Positions 17,107-27,162 are shown, numbered from the stretch's first letter. The stretch: DNA of 64,000 nt from an uncultured Cellulophaga sp. (GCA_947492955.1 CANLOV010000014.1:1-64000), one strand, 5' to 3'. The notes: a model not told the origin generated them from the letters alone. A program made the numbers and translations.

Positions 17107-19536
17107 TTATTCAGCTTTTAATTTATAAAAAGCAATTATTAAATCACCGCTTTTTGTTTTGCCATATAATTTACATGCAAAATTATTATCGGTAATTTCT
17201 GTTTTGTTTCCGTTGAACTCTACATATAAATCTTTTCCTTTATTTTTTACTTTAACTACTTTGGCGCCTCTACCGTAATTTACAGCCTCGGAGGCTCCAA
17301 ATCTTAAAGAAGAAATGTCTATAGCTGTTTGAGCATCAAAACCATCTTCTGATAAGATGTGTATCTTAATGCGTTTTGTAGTAGCGTTAACAGCTGTTTT
17401 GTTTAATATTTTTATTCGTTTATGTACTGTTAGTGGAATAATAATATTTTTAGAGTTATGCTTGTCATTTGCATAATCATCTTTTTTAGGAACATCTATA
17501 ACAGCTAACGAAAGATGCGTAGCTCTACCGTACTTATCTTGTAAAACATGCGGGCGTTCTAATTTATACCATGATGTTTTGGTGCCATCTTCGTAATAGG
17601 TAAAATCAGGAGTATATGCTAAACCAGGGTCATATTTCCAATGAATACCATCTGCAGAACGTAAGTATATAGCTCGGTAATCTAAAAAGGCATTGATAAG
17701 TAAATGGTATTGCACATCGTCTTTCCACATTACGGGGTCTTCGTAGTTAGACTTTCTATAGCGTTTTGGAATTGTGGTGTTGTGGTTAATTGTTTTAGTG
17801 ACTACATTATAAGGTCCTAATAAGCCATTGTCGCTAATAAGCATGCAGCCAAATTTAGAAACAATGATAATACGACCATCCTTAAGTTGTACGCCAGATA
17901 AATTACGGTAATATTGATAATCTCTAGTATCATTAGGGTTAGCTTCTTTAGAAGCTACAGTTAATATTCCTTGCCTTTTCCACGGGCCGTTCATTGATTT
18001 AGAAGTAAAAATAGTTGGTTCCCAATCTATTAATGAATACAAAGCATAGCTGCCATCGTTAAGTTTTATAATGTCTGGATTATGTCCCAATCCATCATTA
18101 AAAGAATAAGCAGTATCTTCTTTTACGAGGTAAGGTCCCGTTGGTTTATCAGAAACTACATGTGTAACCGTTGAGGTAGGCCATTCCCAATGTCCTTTTA
18201 AAGCTCCTTCTGGCCACCTAGTAACTAACATATGGTATTTGTTATCTTTATCTAGAATAGGCCTGCCTCCCCAATAAGACCAATCTGGATGTTCTATACC
18301 ATTATCTGGGTCTCTAGGAAGTACACCAGATGTTCCCCATAAATTAGAGCTTAATTTTTTATGTATGGGCATTGGTTGTATTAAATCGCTAAAGGAAGCA
18401 CCATTAATAATATTTACTTTTCCTTTAATACGTTCCGATGCTATACTTTTATTACCACTATAATCATGTGCATATATGATATAGCTATTTTCAACTTCTT
18501 TTAGCGGTAAAATGTCTTCGTAATTTGCGCTTTTTATTTCTGTAGCAATTTCTTTCATATTAGTACCATCTTCATTGCCACGTTGTATAGAGTAATATGC
18601 AACATCTGGTTCTAAGGATTTTGACCATGAAAGTGCTAATTCAGAATCATAGGCCTTTATTTTTAAGTTTTTTGGAGGAGCAGGTTTCTCGTTATCTTTT
18701 TTGGTAATACTAACTTTGTTTGATGGACCAGATTCGGAATTATCCATTCGGGTTACTAAGTAGGTGTATGAAATACCGTGTATTAAGTCTGTATCTAAAA
18801 AATGTTTTTCAGAAGTCTGCGCAATTTTTTTGTAATTATCTTTTTTACCGTCACTACGATATACATTGAATTTACTATTGTTATTCGATTTTGTGTCAAC
18901 CCAATTTAATCTAATACCATTTTGTGGTACTTCGGCATCAAGTTGTGGCCCTGTTTTTTCTTTAGATAGTACATTAATATTTACATAATGTAGATAGACT
19001 TTTACTCCTTGCTCAGAATAAAAATGTACCCGAACAAATGGTAAGCCAGCTTTTGCATCAGCTTCTGTTAAAGTGTAAGTGCCTTTAAAATGTTCTGCAG
19101 TTTTATCTGCTCCAATAAGTTTTACTTTTTCTGCAATAATACGTTCAGAATCTCCAAAAACTAAGCTTAAAGAAATTGTTCCATTACAAATGTATTCTAA
19201 ATCTGCCCCAAAACTCCAATTAAGAATATCACCTGTTTTTGTTTTTTGATATGCTTTATTAGTATTTAAAATTTTAGATTCAGCTATACCTTCATCATTA
19301 CTACAAAAAAGAGTTCCGTAATGAAGCCCCATAGGTTCTTCTCCAATAACAGGATATGTTTTCCAAAAAGGGGATTGTTTTGCATTTCTCCAATAATCCC
19401 ATACAGTACTAAAATCACCATCATTAACATTGGAATGCGGAGCATTATCTCCTAATAATACTATTTGTGCATTCAGAATAGAACTTGTAAATAAAAATAG
19501 AGCTAATAGATAAATGAATAAGTGTTTTTTTAGCAT
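17107..19536 (-). CDS. Secreted FN3 plus beta-propeller glycosidase-like protein
   Basis: Exported 809-residue protein. Residues 1-23 form a signal peptide ending near L-N-A-Q. About 25-190 is a beta-rich module resembling a carbohydrate-binding domain. Two fibronectin type III repeats follow (about 192-280 and 283-370). From about 385 to 800 there is a five-bladed propeller of the GH43/GH117 kind, with W-G-G-R-P-I-L-D, G-H-N-P-D-I-I and Y-E-D-P-V-M-W as likely acidic active-site blades. It has no T9SS tail. GH43-like enzymes remove terminal sugars from polysaccharides; the exact family and substrate are uncertain. The GH86 gene a few kb away suggests red-algal galactan as a target, which is inference. 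Confidence 0.7.
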   Translation of the reverse strand: MLKKHLFIYLLALFLFTSSILNAQIVLLGDNAPHSNVNDGDFSTVWDYWRNAKQSPFWKTYPVIGEEPMGLHYGTLFCSNDEGIAESKILNTNKAYQKTKTGDILNWSFGADLEYICNGTISLSLVFGDSERIIAEKVKLIGADKTAEHFKGTYTLTEADAKAGLPFVRVHFYSEQGVKVYLHYVNINVLSKEKTGPQLDAEVPQNGIRLNWVDTKSNNNSKFNVYRSDGKKDNYKKIAQTSEKHFLDTDLIHGISYTYLVTRMDNSESGPSNKVSITKKDNEKPAPPKNLKIKAYDSELALSWSKSLEPDVAYYSIQRGNEDGTNMKEIATEIKSANYEDILPLKEVENSYIIYAHDYSGNKSIASERIKGKVNIINGASFSDLIQPMPIHKKLSSNLWGTSGVLPRDPDNGIEHPDWSYWGGRPILDKDNKYHMLVTRWPEGALKGHWEWPTSTVTHVVSDKPTGPYLVKEDTAYSFNDGLGHNPDIIKLNDGSYALYSLIDWEPTIFTSKSMNGPWKRQGILTVASKEANPNDTRDYQYYRNLSGVQLKDGRIIIVSKFGCMLISDNGLLGPYNVVTKTINHNTTIPKRYRKSNYEDPVMWKDDVQYHLLINAFLDYRAIYLRSADGIHWKYDPGLAYTPDFTYYEDGTKTSWYKLERPHVLQDKYGRATHLSLAVIDVPKKDDYANDKHNSKNIIIPLTVHKRIKILNKTAVNATTKRIKIHILSEDGFDAQTAIDISSLRFGASEAVNYGRGAKVVKVKNKGKDLYVEFNGNKTEITDNNFACKLYGKTKSGDLIIAFYKLKAE

Positions 19537-19708
19537 TAGTGATAGGTTATATTTTAGATAATACTATGTTTAAATTCGAATTAAAAAATTAGATGGTAAT
19601 AAATGTATTAAAAAAAGGAGTTTGTTGTTATCTCATAAGTATAACTTAACTATATGTGTTACAAATAAAGTTTTTTGTTAAGCATTGTAGCGGGGGAGGT
19701 GTAAAAAG

Positions 19709-19745
19709 AAAAAGTCCTAACTATTTAAGTTAGGACTTTTTGTAT
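19709..19745 (-). terminator. Intrinsic terminator downstream of aspartate aminotransferase
   Basis: A long perfect stem, AAAAAGTCCTAACT (19709-19722) with AGTTAGGACTTTTT (19728-19741), around a short loop. It sits just after the stop of the minus-strand aminotransferase and has T-tracts on both strands. Confidence 0.85.
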
Positions 19746-19767
19746 AGAAATAAAGTTTGTTTCTTAA

Positions 19768-20958
19768 TTAAGAAACAGCTTTTTTAATTCTGCTTATAGC
19801 TTCAATAATTTGTTCTTCACTTGCAGCATAGGATATACGAATACAATTTCCGTTTCCAAAAGCATCACCAGTTACCGTTGCAACATTGGCAGCCTCTAAT
19901 AAGTAAATAGCAAATTCAGACGCATTATTTATTGTTTTACCTCCTAGTGTTTTACCAAAGAAGGCTGTAATATCCGGATACACATAAAAAGCACCTTCTG
20001 GCTCGTTACATTTAAAACCTTCTATATCGTTAAGTAATCCTAAGATTAATTTTCTACGCTCTTTAAATTTATCAACCATATATTGAATACGGCTAACAGG
20101 TTCTTCTAAAGCAGTAATTACAGCGCGCTGTGCAATACAGTTAGCACCACTAGTTACTTGTCCTTGTAATTTATTACAAGCTCTAGCAATATAAGTTGGC
20201 GCACCAATATAACCAATTCTCCAACCTGTCATTGCAAATGCTTTAGCAACTCCATTTACGGTTACAGTACGGTCGTACATATCTTCAAATTCTGCCATTG
20301 AAGCATGTGCAGTAACCCCATAATTAATGTGCTCGTATATTTCATCACTTACCACAACAATTTGTGGGTGCTTTACTAAAACATCGGCTAAAGCTCTTAA
20401 TTCTTCTTTGCTATAAATAGAACCACTTGGGTTACAAGGAGAACTATACCATAACATTTTTGTTTTAGGAGTTATAGCAGCTTCTAATTGTTCAGGAGTC
20501 ATTTTAAAGTCAGTATCAATAGAAGTAGGGACTTCTACAGGAACACCGTCTGCTAATTTTACAATATCACTGTAACTTACCCAGTAAGGACATGGTAAAA
20601 TAACTTCATCACCTTTATTTAAACATACTTGGGCTACATTGTATAATGCTTGTTTAGCACCAGTAGAAACAACAATTTGTGAAGCTTCGTAGCTTAAACC
20701 ATTGTCACGTTTAAATTTTGTAATGATAGCATCTTTTAATTCTCCATAACCATCTACTGGTGTGTAAGAATTGTAATTATCATTTACTGCTTTAACGGCA
20801 GCTTCTTTAATATAATCAGGAGTATTAAAATCTGGTTCTCCTAAACTAAGACCAATAATGTCTTTACCAGCAGCTCTTAATTCACGAGCTTTTGCAGCCA
20901 TCTCTAAGGTAGCAGATGGGGCTAAATTATTAATTCTATCAGATAATTGATTGCTCAT
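19768..20958 (-). CDS. aspC: Aspartate aminotransferase, class I/II
   Basis: Swaps amino groups between aspartate and 2-oxoglutarate with PLP. The 396-residue protein has the Ib-subgroup pattern: S-L-G-E-P-D-F near 38-44, Y-T-P-V-D-G near 65-70, C-N-P-S-G near 175-179, S-D-E-I-Y near 204-208, and Lys239 in V-A-K-A-F-A-M-T-G-W-R-I-G-Y as the PLP lysine. It is the downstream gene of a pair with the desaturase, separated by 18 bp. It could also act on other amino acids, as this subgroup is broad. Confidence 0.92.
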   Translation of the reverse strand: MSNQLSDRINNLAPSATLEMAAKARELRAAGKDIIGLSLGEPDFNTPDYIKEAAVKAVNDNYNSYTPVDGYGELKDAIITKFKRDNGLSYEASQIVVSTGAKQALYNVAQVCLNKGDEVILPCPYWVSYSDIVKLADGVPVEVPTSIDTDFKMTPEQLEAAITPKTKMLWYSSPCNPSGSIYSKEELRALADVLVKHPQIVVVSDEIYEHINYGVTAHASMAEFEDMYDRTVTVNGVAKAFAMTGWRIGYIGAPTYIARACNKLQGQVTSGANCIAQRAVITALEEPVSRIQYMVDKFKERRKLILGLLNDIEGFKCNEPEGAFYVYPDITAFFGKTLGGKTINNASEFAIYLLEAANVATVTGDAFGNGNCIRISYAASEEQIIEAISRIKKAVS

Positions 20959-20976
20959 TATAACTATAATTTTATA

Positions 20977-22077
20977 CTAATACTGTAATGCGGGTTTTTT
21001 ACCCAATTCTTTTAAATGTTTAAAATGCGAAATTATAGCTTTTCTGGTAGTTTTGTACTCGTTATAAGGTAAATTAAATTCTTTTGCTGTTTGTTTAACA
21101 ATTTTAGAAATTTTTGTGTAATGTACATGGCTGATATTCGGGAAAATATGATGTTCTACTTGATGGTTTAATCCTCCTGTAAACCAATTTACAATACGGT
21201 TTTTAGTTCCAAAATTAACTGTAGTAAATAATTGATGTACTGCCCACGTATTTTTCATAGTACCCGTATTGTCTGGTAAAGGGGTATCTGCTTCATCTAC
21301 TACATGTGCTAATTGAAAAACTACACTTAAAACTACACCAGCTACATAATGCATTACAAAAAATCCTATTAAGATTTTCCACCAAGTAATATCAATAAAA
21401 ATCATTGGAATCACAATCCATATAAATAGGTAAATGATTTTTGTAATGACTAAAGTGCTCCAGTTTAAAATAATATTTGGGAACTTTCCATAAGATAATT
21501 TTCTTTTGGTATAGCGGTACATTTGCTGAAAATCTGTAGTTAAAGCCCAATTAAAAGTAAGTAAGCCATATAAAAATACAGAATAGTAATGCTGAAACCT
21601 ATGGTGTTTATGCCATTTTGCATGTTTAGAAAAACGAAGTATTCTACCCGCCTCTAAATCTTCATCGTGTTCGTGAATGTTAGTGTAGGTGTGGTGTAGT
21701 ACATTATGTTGTACTTGCCAGTTGTATACATTTCCGGCAAGAATATATATACTACTCCCCATTAACTTATTAATCCATTTTTTATTTGAGTAAGAACCAT
21801 GATTACCATCGTGCATCACATTCATACCCACACCAGCCATACCTATACCCATTACTATTGTCAGTAGTAAATTAGCCCAATTAGGTAAACCTAAGGTTAA
21901 TATTAAAAAATATGGAGTCAAAAATAAGGCAAACATTACAGCAGTTTTTACGTGTAATTTCCAGTTTCCAGTTTTTTTAATTTTATTTTCTTTAAAATAA
22001 TCGTTTACGCGCTTATTCAAGGTTTTAAAGAATTGAGCAGAGTCTTTTCTAGAAAACCGAATCGTTCCATTATCCAT
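20977..22077 (-). CDS. Membrane fatty acid desaturase (delta-6/linoleoyl-CoA type)
   Basis: Di-iron membrane desaturase of 366 residues that places double bonds into acyl chains of lipids. The three histidine boxes are complete: H-D-G-N-H at 89-93, H-x3-H-H at 124-129, and Q-V-E-H-H near 309-313, whose first residue Gln is typical of front-end (delta-6-like) enzymes. Hydrophobic stretches near 45-85 and 205-250 are the membrane segments. No cytochrome b5 domain is present. It may tune membrane fluidity in the cold; no regulatory site is evident. It starts at ATG 22077 and is divergent from rsmG. Confidence 0.9.
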   Translation of the reverse strand: MDNGTIRFSRKDSAQFFKTLNKRVNDYFKENKIKKTGNWKLHVKTAVMFALFLTPYFLILTLGLPNWANLLLTIVMGIGMAGVGMNVMHDGNHGSYSNKKWINKLMGSSIYILAGNVYNWQVQHNVLHHTYTNIHEHDEDLEAGRILRFSKHAKWHKHHRFQHYYSVFLYGLLTFNWALTTDFQQMYRYTKRKLSYGKFPNIILNWSTLVITKIIYLFIWIVIPMIFIDITWWKILIGFFVMHYVAGVVLSVVFQLAHVVDEADTPLPDNTGTMKNTWAVHQLFTTVNFGTKNRIVNWFTGGLNHQVEHHIFPNISHVHYTKISKIVKQTAKEFNLPYNEYKTTRKAIISHFKHLKELGKKPALQY

Positions 22078-22165
22078 TATCCATAATTTTTAGTAAAGAT
22101 AAAAGATTTAAAGCGGTATTAATAATAATGATTTCTTAAAAAGAATTTTTGTAGAAAGGAAGTAC

Positions 22166-22173
22166 TATTTTTG
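22166..22173 (+). promoter_or_regulatory. Promoter -7 box (TATTTTTG) for rsmG
   Basis: TATTTTTG fits TAnnTTTG, with a TTTG about 14 bases upstream at 22148-22151. It lies 78 bases before the rsmG ATG. Confidence 0.5.
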
Positions 22174-22251
22174 CTGAAATTATCATTTGGATATTTATTT
22201 TAGAAAATAGATTGAGTAGGTGATAAGTACTAACGAATAAGGTTTAAACGA

Positions 22252-22890
22252 ATGACAGCGAGTATTATTTTTGATTATTTTCCGGATTTATCTTCAGAAC
22301 AAAAAGAACAATTTAAAAAACTTGAGTTTTTATATAAAGATTGGAATCAGAAAATAAATGTTGTTTCTAGAAAAGATATTGATGAGCTTTATGTTAGGCA
22401 TGTACTACATTCGTTAGCAATTGCTAAATTTCAGCAGTTTAAACCAGGAAGTACTGTTTTAGATGTAGGCACAGGGGGCGGATTTCCAGGGGTGCCGCTA
22501 GCAATACTGTTTCCTGAAACACAATTTATGTTAGTAGATGCTATAGGAAAAAAAATAAAAGTAGTACAAGAAGTGGTAGATGGTTTAGGTATTACTAATG
22601 TAGTAGCAAAACATACACGTGTAGAGGAAATATCGGAGCAGTTTGATTTTATAGTGAGTAGAGCAGTAGCAGCAATGCCAACATTTGTACATTGGGTAAA
22701 AGGACGCATAAAAAAAGAATCTGTACACGAACGTAAAAATGGAATTTTATATTTAAAAGGTGGTGATTTAACAGAAGAGTTAAAAGATTATAAAACCACT
22801 CAGATTTATGATTTAACAGACTATTTTAAAGAAGATTTTTTTGAAACTAAAAAAGTGGTTTATTTACCAATGAAATATAAAGGAAAATAG
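22252..22890 (+). CDS. rsmG: 16S rRNA (guanine-N7)-methyltransferase
   Basis: Methylates N7 of G527 in 16S rRNA using SAM. The 212-residue length matches the family. The SAM-binding block L-D-V-G-T-G-G-G-F-P-G-V-P-L-A near 70-84 is diagnostic of RsmG, and N-V-V-S-R-K-D near 36-42 and the V-S-R-A-V-A motif near 139-144 are also typical. It is a single gene with a strong terminator after the stop. Loss of this enzyme is known elsewhere to give low-level streptomycin resistance. Confidence 0.96.
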   Translation: MTASIIFDYFPDLSSEQKEQFKKLEFLYKDWNQKINVVSRKDIDELYVRHVLHSLAIAKFQQFKPGSTVLDVGTGGGFPGVPLAILFPETQFMLVDAIGKKIKVVQEVVDGLGITNVVAKHTRVEEISEQFDFIVSRAVAAMPTFVHWVKGRIKKESVHERKNGILYLKGGDLTEELKDYKTTQIYDLTDYFKEDFFETKKVVYLPMKYKGK

Positions 22891-22955
22891 TTTAAAATAC
22901 ATGCTAGATTGTATTTTAGCTAGTTAAAGAAAATATTAGATTTTACATAATAAAC

Positions 22956-22991
22956 AAAAGCCTTGATTTTATAGAAATCAAGGCTTTTTGT
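22956..22991. terminator. Bidirectional terminator between rsmG and the GH86 gene
   Basis: A 14-bp stem, AAAAGCCTTGATTT with AAATCAAGGCTTTT, has T-tracts on both strands and separates the convergent ends of rsmG and the glycoside hydrolase gene. Confidence 0.88.
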
Positions 22992-23009
22992 AGATTAATG
23001 ATTTAGTGT

Positions 23010-26000
23010 TTATTTTTTAATGAATTTTAAGGCGTCTTGCTTTTGGTTATCAATAACAAACTCAATAAAATATATTCCTGGAATTAAAGTTTCTACATTT
23101 ATAGTGTTGTTTTCTAAAGTACCATTTATTACAATATCACTACTGGTATTATAAATATTATAATCAATATTGTTTCCGTAAATGCCATTAATGTTTAAAA
23201 TGCTATTTACTGGGTTAGGAGATATTACAATACTTTTTTCTTCTGTAATGTTTAAATTTCTGGCACTAAAACTAGTTCTTTGTATACTTTTAGTTAAAGT
23301 AATTTTGTCTAAGTTCCATTGCCATGTATTGCTACCAGTTGCATTAATTCTAACGGTATGATTTCCTGTAGATAAGTTTACACTATTTGCTGCTGTTAGT
23401 GTTACATAGCTATCCCATTGCCCATTATTAGTAACATTATCAGTAGAAATAATAACATCATCAACAAGGATTTGAATTTGCGCATTATCTGATGGCGTAG
23501 AAATTAAATATTCTATAGTATAAGTACCAGCTGAGGTAACATTAATATTATATGTTGTATAATCACCTGCATTTACATAATTTATATTCTGACTTGTGGC
23601 ATTTACACCAAGACCTGGTCCACCTGCAAAAGCATCATTAAATGTTCCGTTTGTAGTATTAAAATCTTCGGCTTCAATCACTAACGGGTCTGTATTATCA
23701 TCAGTTAATGTTACGGTAATAGTACTACTAGCTGTAAAGTTACCATCGTTAGAAGTTGCAGTAATAGTTGCTGTGCCAGAATTTATAGCAGTTACAATTC
23801 CAGAAGAAGGATTAATAGTAGCAACGTTGTTATTATTTGAGCTATAAGATATAAGCTGATTTGTTGCGTTAGATGGTATAACAGTAGCAGAAAGTGTACT
23901 TGTTTCTCCAATTTCTAAGGTTAATAATGTTGGAGATATACTTACACCTGTTACAGGTATTATAGGTATAGAATCTTCTTTGGTTAATATAATTTTGTCT
24001 AAATTCCATTGCCAAAGATTACTGCCCGATGCATTAACTCTAATAGTTTGTAAACCAGAAGATAAATTTATATTACTACTTCCGCTAACAAGATTATAAT
24101 TATCCCAACTTCCGTTATTTGGGATGTTGTCAGTAGTAGCTACTGTATTGTCTACAAGCAATTGAATTTGTGCATTATCTGATGGCGTAGAAATTAAATA
24201 CTGAATAGAATAACTTCCTGCTTCTGTAACATTAATATTGTATTCGGCATAATCTCCTGCATTAACATAATTAATAATTGATCCAGCTATGTTAACACCT
24301 AATCCAGGTCCGCCAGCAGAGGCATCATTAAATGTTCCGTTTGTAGTATTAAACTCTTCAGCTTCTATAACTATTGTGCCTTCTTCCATGTTAATTTCAG
24401 AAACAATTATGGTGCTATTAGCTGTAAAGTCGCCATCATTAGAGGTTACCGTAATAGTTGTTGTCCCCTCTGTAATACCTGTAACTTCACCTACATTATT
24501 TACGGTTGCTATAGTACTATCATTACTAGACCAAGTAACAGATTTATTAGTAGCATTGGCAGGTTCTATAGTAGGAGTTAAGCTTTTAATTTCTCCAATG
24601 TTTAAGGCTAAATCTAAAGGAGCTACAGTTATTCCTGTAACATCAACTATTTCCATATCCATAGGATTTGTTCTTCCAGGAGCTTTAGAGAAATCCCAAG
24701 TAATTAGGTTTACAATATTTACTTCACCTACGTGCTGAAAATCTACAACAATTGTATTGTTAGTTTGAATTAAACTTGCTGGTACAGGAATTTCTAATGC
24801 GCCAAACCATTTTGATCTATATTGTTGTTCTCCTCTCCAATCAAAAGGCACATCTATTTCAACACCATTGAATGTGAATTTTTTGAGTGATAAAAATCCA
24901 TTTTCTGTTTGTGGAGCATCAAAAAGAGTCACCGTCATTTTAATCATTGCCTCGGTTAATCTAGGATTAGAAGGTACATCAACATTATTTACAAAAAATG
25001 TATTGTCTCCATCTTTAATATCTACTCGTTGATTATTGCTAACAGGTTCTCCATAAAATTTATTTTCAATAGAAGTTTCGTTTATGGCAATGGCATCAGG
25101 AAATGTATATTTTAATACCATTGTTGCTTCCGGTTTTAATGTAACAAAAGAAGGAATATCATTAGTAGTTTCGTCTGTTAAAATAATATCTCTAACCCCT
25201 TCTAAGAATAAATGTTTAATACGAACACTTGTTGGATTATTATTACTTTCTTTAAAGAAGTTTAAATTAATGTTAGTTTCTTCTTCTTGTAGATTGTTTA
25301 AAATTAAATAAACAGTATTGCCATCTATATAGCTATCAACTTGGATATCTGGGTCAGAAGATTTTGTGTCAACTCTTGTTCCATCTACATCATCCCATAA
25401 TTCATACCATTTTGTTAATTCACTAAATTCCCATTCGCCATCACCATCATCATCACGAAGTGTTTTGTAATGATATACTACTTCTGGAATACCATCTCCA
25501 TTATTGTCGATATCTCTAAACTGAGCTTTTAATAAATGAAATGGCATAGACAATTCTATATAATCGGGTCTTTCTAAAAATTGCATCATCATTGCACTAA
25601 ATGGCTTTAAGTTTTCCCAATCATACCTAGTATCATGTGGCATTGGATCCCATGCATTAGCTACGGCGCCGTATTCAGAAATGATAACAGGTTTTCTATT
25701 GTTTTTTCCGTATTTAAAAACATCATACCACTCTAACATTTCAAGTGTAGCTTCTACATGTCCTCCGGATCGCCTTTGACCTCCATTGTTTTGATAGCGG
25801 GGCCAGTCGTAGAAATGCACCGCATAAAAGTCCATATTTTCACCAGCTCTATCTATAAATTCTTTCCAAATAACATCCCATTGATACCAGTCAGTCTCAC
25901 TTTGTAAAGCAAATAAAGGAGTGTCTACTTGGTCTCTAGCATAATCAATTGCGATTTGATCTTCTGGTGTGTTTCCATAAAAATTAGCTACATAATTAGG

Positions 26001-26819
26001 GTCTCTAAACCTAGAAAAACCATCACCCCTAAAAAGGTCGTGCAATCCCCAAGTCATACCACCAATTTTAGGAGCTCGGCTTCCTAGTTTTTCTCTTACA
26101 CCTTCAGCTACCAAGTTGTGATATTCTATAATATCTTCCCAACTTGACATCATAAATTGGCCTGTATTTAATTCAAAGTCAGGCTCATTCATTACTTCCC
26201 AATATTCAGGAATCGGAATTCCTTCTTGGCTTGCATTATCAACAAAGAAATCTTCCATATACTGTGATACCCATTCAGCAGATGTTTCAATATCTCTAGG
26301 GAACCATACAAAACCGTTTTCTCTACCCCAAGAAGAGCCACTTAATCCGTTGTCATAATAGGATAAAGTAGGATAGGTAGGGTGAGCATTTGTACCCATA
26401 ATTGCACCTCTAGTTTGTTCGCTTTTGAACTGACTTAGTCCTCTGTCATCAACTCTTTGCTCATATTCTGCTTTCCAAAAATCTAGCAATACAGTTAAGC
26501 TATCTGGGTCATGATGATTTCTGTTGTTCTCGTCTTCTGGTGAAAACTGATGTAAAAAAGAGGCAATTCCATTATCTCGCCCTAATTGTACATCCCATTC
26601 GTTAAATAAAATTTCTGCTTTGTCTATTTCTCCTTCCCATGCATTTTCGTAGAGACTTGAGTGCATGGTAATATGTCTTTCTCTTCCAAAATCGGAAACT
26701 CCGCCTACAGAGTGTTCAATGTCTAAGTTAATATCTACTTCTACATTTTGAGCAAAAGTAAAATTACTCATTAGCATTAGGAGTATTACTCCTAATGCTT
26801 TTTTTAATTGTGTTTTCAT
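23010..26819 (-). CDS. Modular GH86 beta-agarase/porphyranase with T9SS tail
   Basis: Secreted 1269-residue galactanase. Signal peptide about 1-23. The catalytic part (25-590) has the clan-A signature W-E-V-M-N-E-P with Glu212 as probable acid/base and I-I-S-E-Y-G with Glu382 as probable nucleophile, and looks like GH86 (agarases and porphyranases that cut red-algal galactans). A beta-sandwich region follows (about 590-725), then a Big_2 Ig-like domain (about 730-810), a CBM6-like domain (811-948), a second Big_2 (956-1043), a second CBM6-like (1044-1178) and a type A T9SS sorting domain (about 1193-1269) starting I-S-P-N-P-V. It should be exported through T9SS and act outside the cell. No SusC/SusD pair is in view, so a full utilisation locus is not shown here. 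Confidence 0.88.
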   Translation of the reverse strand: MKTQLKKALGVILLMLMSNFTFAQNVEVDINLDIEHSVGGVSDFGRERHITMHSSLYENAWEGEIDKAEILFNEWDVQLGRDNGIASFLHQFSPEDENNRNHHDPDSLTVLLDFWKAEYEQRVDDRGLSQFKSEQTRGAIMGTNAHPTYPTLSYYDNGLSGSSWGRENGFVWFPRDIETSAEWVSQYMEDFFVDNASQEGIPIPEYWEVMNEPDFELNTGQFMMSSWEDIIEYHNLVAEGVREKLGSRAPKIGGMTWGLHDLFRGDGFSRFRDPNYVANFYGNTPEDQIAIDYARDQVDTPLFALQSETDWYQWDVIWKEFIDRAGENMDFYAVHFYDWPRYQNNGGQRRSGGHVEATLEMLEWYDVFKYGKNNRKPVIISEYGAVANAWDPMPHDTRYDWENLKPFSAMMMQFLERPDYIELSMPFHLLKAQFRDIDNNGDGIPEVVYHYKTLRDDDGDGEWEFSELTKWYELWDDVDGTRVDTKSSDPDIQVDSYIDGNTVYLILNNLQEEETNINLNFFKESNNNPTSVRIKHLFLEGVRDIILTDETTNDIPSFVTLKPEATMVLKYTFPDAIAINETSIENKFYGEPVSNNQRVDIKDGDNTFFVNNVDVPSNPRLTEAMIKMTVTLFDAPQTENGFLSLKKFTFNGVEIDVPFDWRGEQQYRSKWFGALEIPVPASLIQTNNTIVVDFQHVGEVNIVNLITWDFSKAPGRTNPMDMEIVDVTGITVAPLDLALNIGEIKSLTPTIEPANATNKSVTWSSNDSTIATVNNVGEVTGITEGTTTITVTSNDGDFTANSTIIVSEINMEEGTIVIEAEEFNTTNGTFNDASAGGPGLGVNIAGSIINYVNAGDYAEYNINVTEAGSYSIQYLISTPSDNAQIQLLVDNTVATTDNIPNNGSWDNYNLVSGSSNINLSSGLQTIRVNASGSNLWQWNLDKIILTKEDSIPIIPVTGVSISPTLLTLEIGETSTLSATVIPSNATNQLISYSSNNNNVATINPSSGIVTAINSGTATITATSNDGNFTASSTITVTLTDDNTDPLVIEAEDFNTTNGTFNDAFAGGPGLGVNATSQNINYVNAGDYTTYNINVTSAGTYTIEYLISTPSDNAQIQILVDDVIISTDNVTNNGQWDSYVTLTAANSVNLSTGNHTVRINATGSNTWQWNLDKITLTKSIQRTSFSARNLNITEEKSIVISPNPVNSILNINGIYGNNIDYNIYNTSSDIVINGTLENNTINVETLIPGIYFIEFVIDNQKQDALKFIKK
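23285..24387 (-). repeat. Duplicated CBM6-like modules within the GH86 gene
   Basis: The CBM6-like coding segments at about 23285-23690 and 23977-24387 are clearly similar at DNA level, for example sharing CATCATTAAATGTTCCGTTT and GCATTATCTGATGGCGTAGA. Each follows a Big_2 domain, so the Big_2-CBM unit appears twice in tandem. Marks an internal duplication. Confidence 0.85.
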
Positions 26820-27162
26820 AGTGAGTGTTTTAAATAGTTAGTATTTAGTTAATTATGGAGTAATTGCTTTAGTGTTGTATACATTGTTCTGATAAATATA
26901 CACTCATATTTAATGCAAAATGACAAGGTTTAGTTTATGTCAAGTTCCTGTTTTAGTTATTTACTAGCTATATATAATACACTGAAAATGATGTAAACGT
27001 TGTAAATAATGAAGTTTTAGTATTTTTAATAAGTAATTTTTATTTTTAAAAAAAAATAAGAAAAAACCTTCAATATGTATTTTAGAAAACACATATTGAA
27101 GGTTGTTAACAATTTAAATGGAGGTGTTTTTAAGGTTAATTAGTTCCTTTACTAATGCTTAT
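26820..27162. other. Intergenic region between GH86 and DJ-1 genes
   Basis: No reading frame of interest is seen. The part next to 26819 should hold the GH86 promoter on the minus strand; the only clear element is the hairpin at 27065-27104. Confidence 0.6.
27055..27104 (-). terminator. Intrinsic terminator after the DJ-1/PfpI gene
   Basis: Arms AACCTTCAATATGT (27065-27078) and ACATATTGAAGGTT (27091-27104) pair perfectly over a 12-base loop. On the minus strand the stem is followed by a long T-rich run, as expected for the gene that ends at 27163. Confidence 0.85.

Noticed and set aside
23596-24738. Opposite-strand frames inside the GH86 gene with similar repeated protein sequence
   Set aside because: Their likeness reflects the duplicated CBM6-like modules read on the wrong strand, not two real genes.
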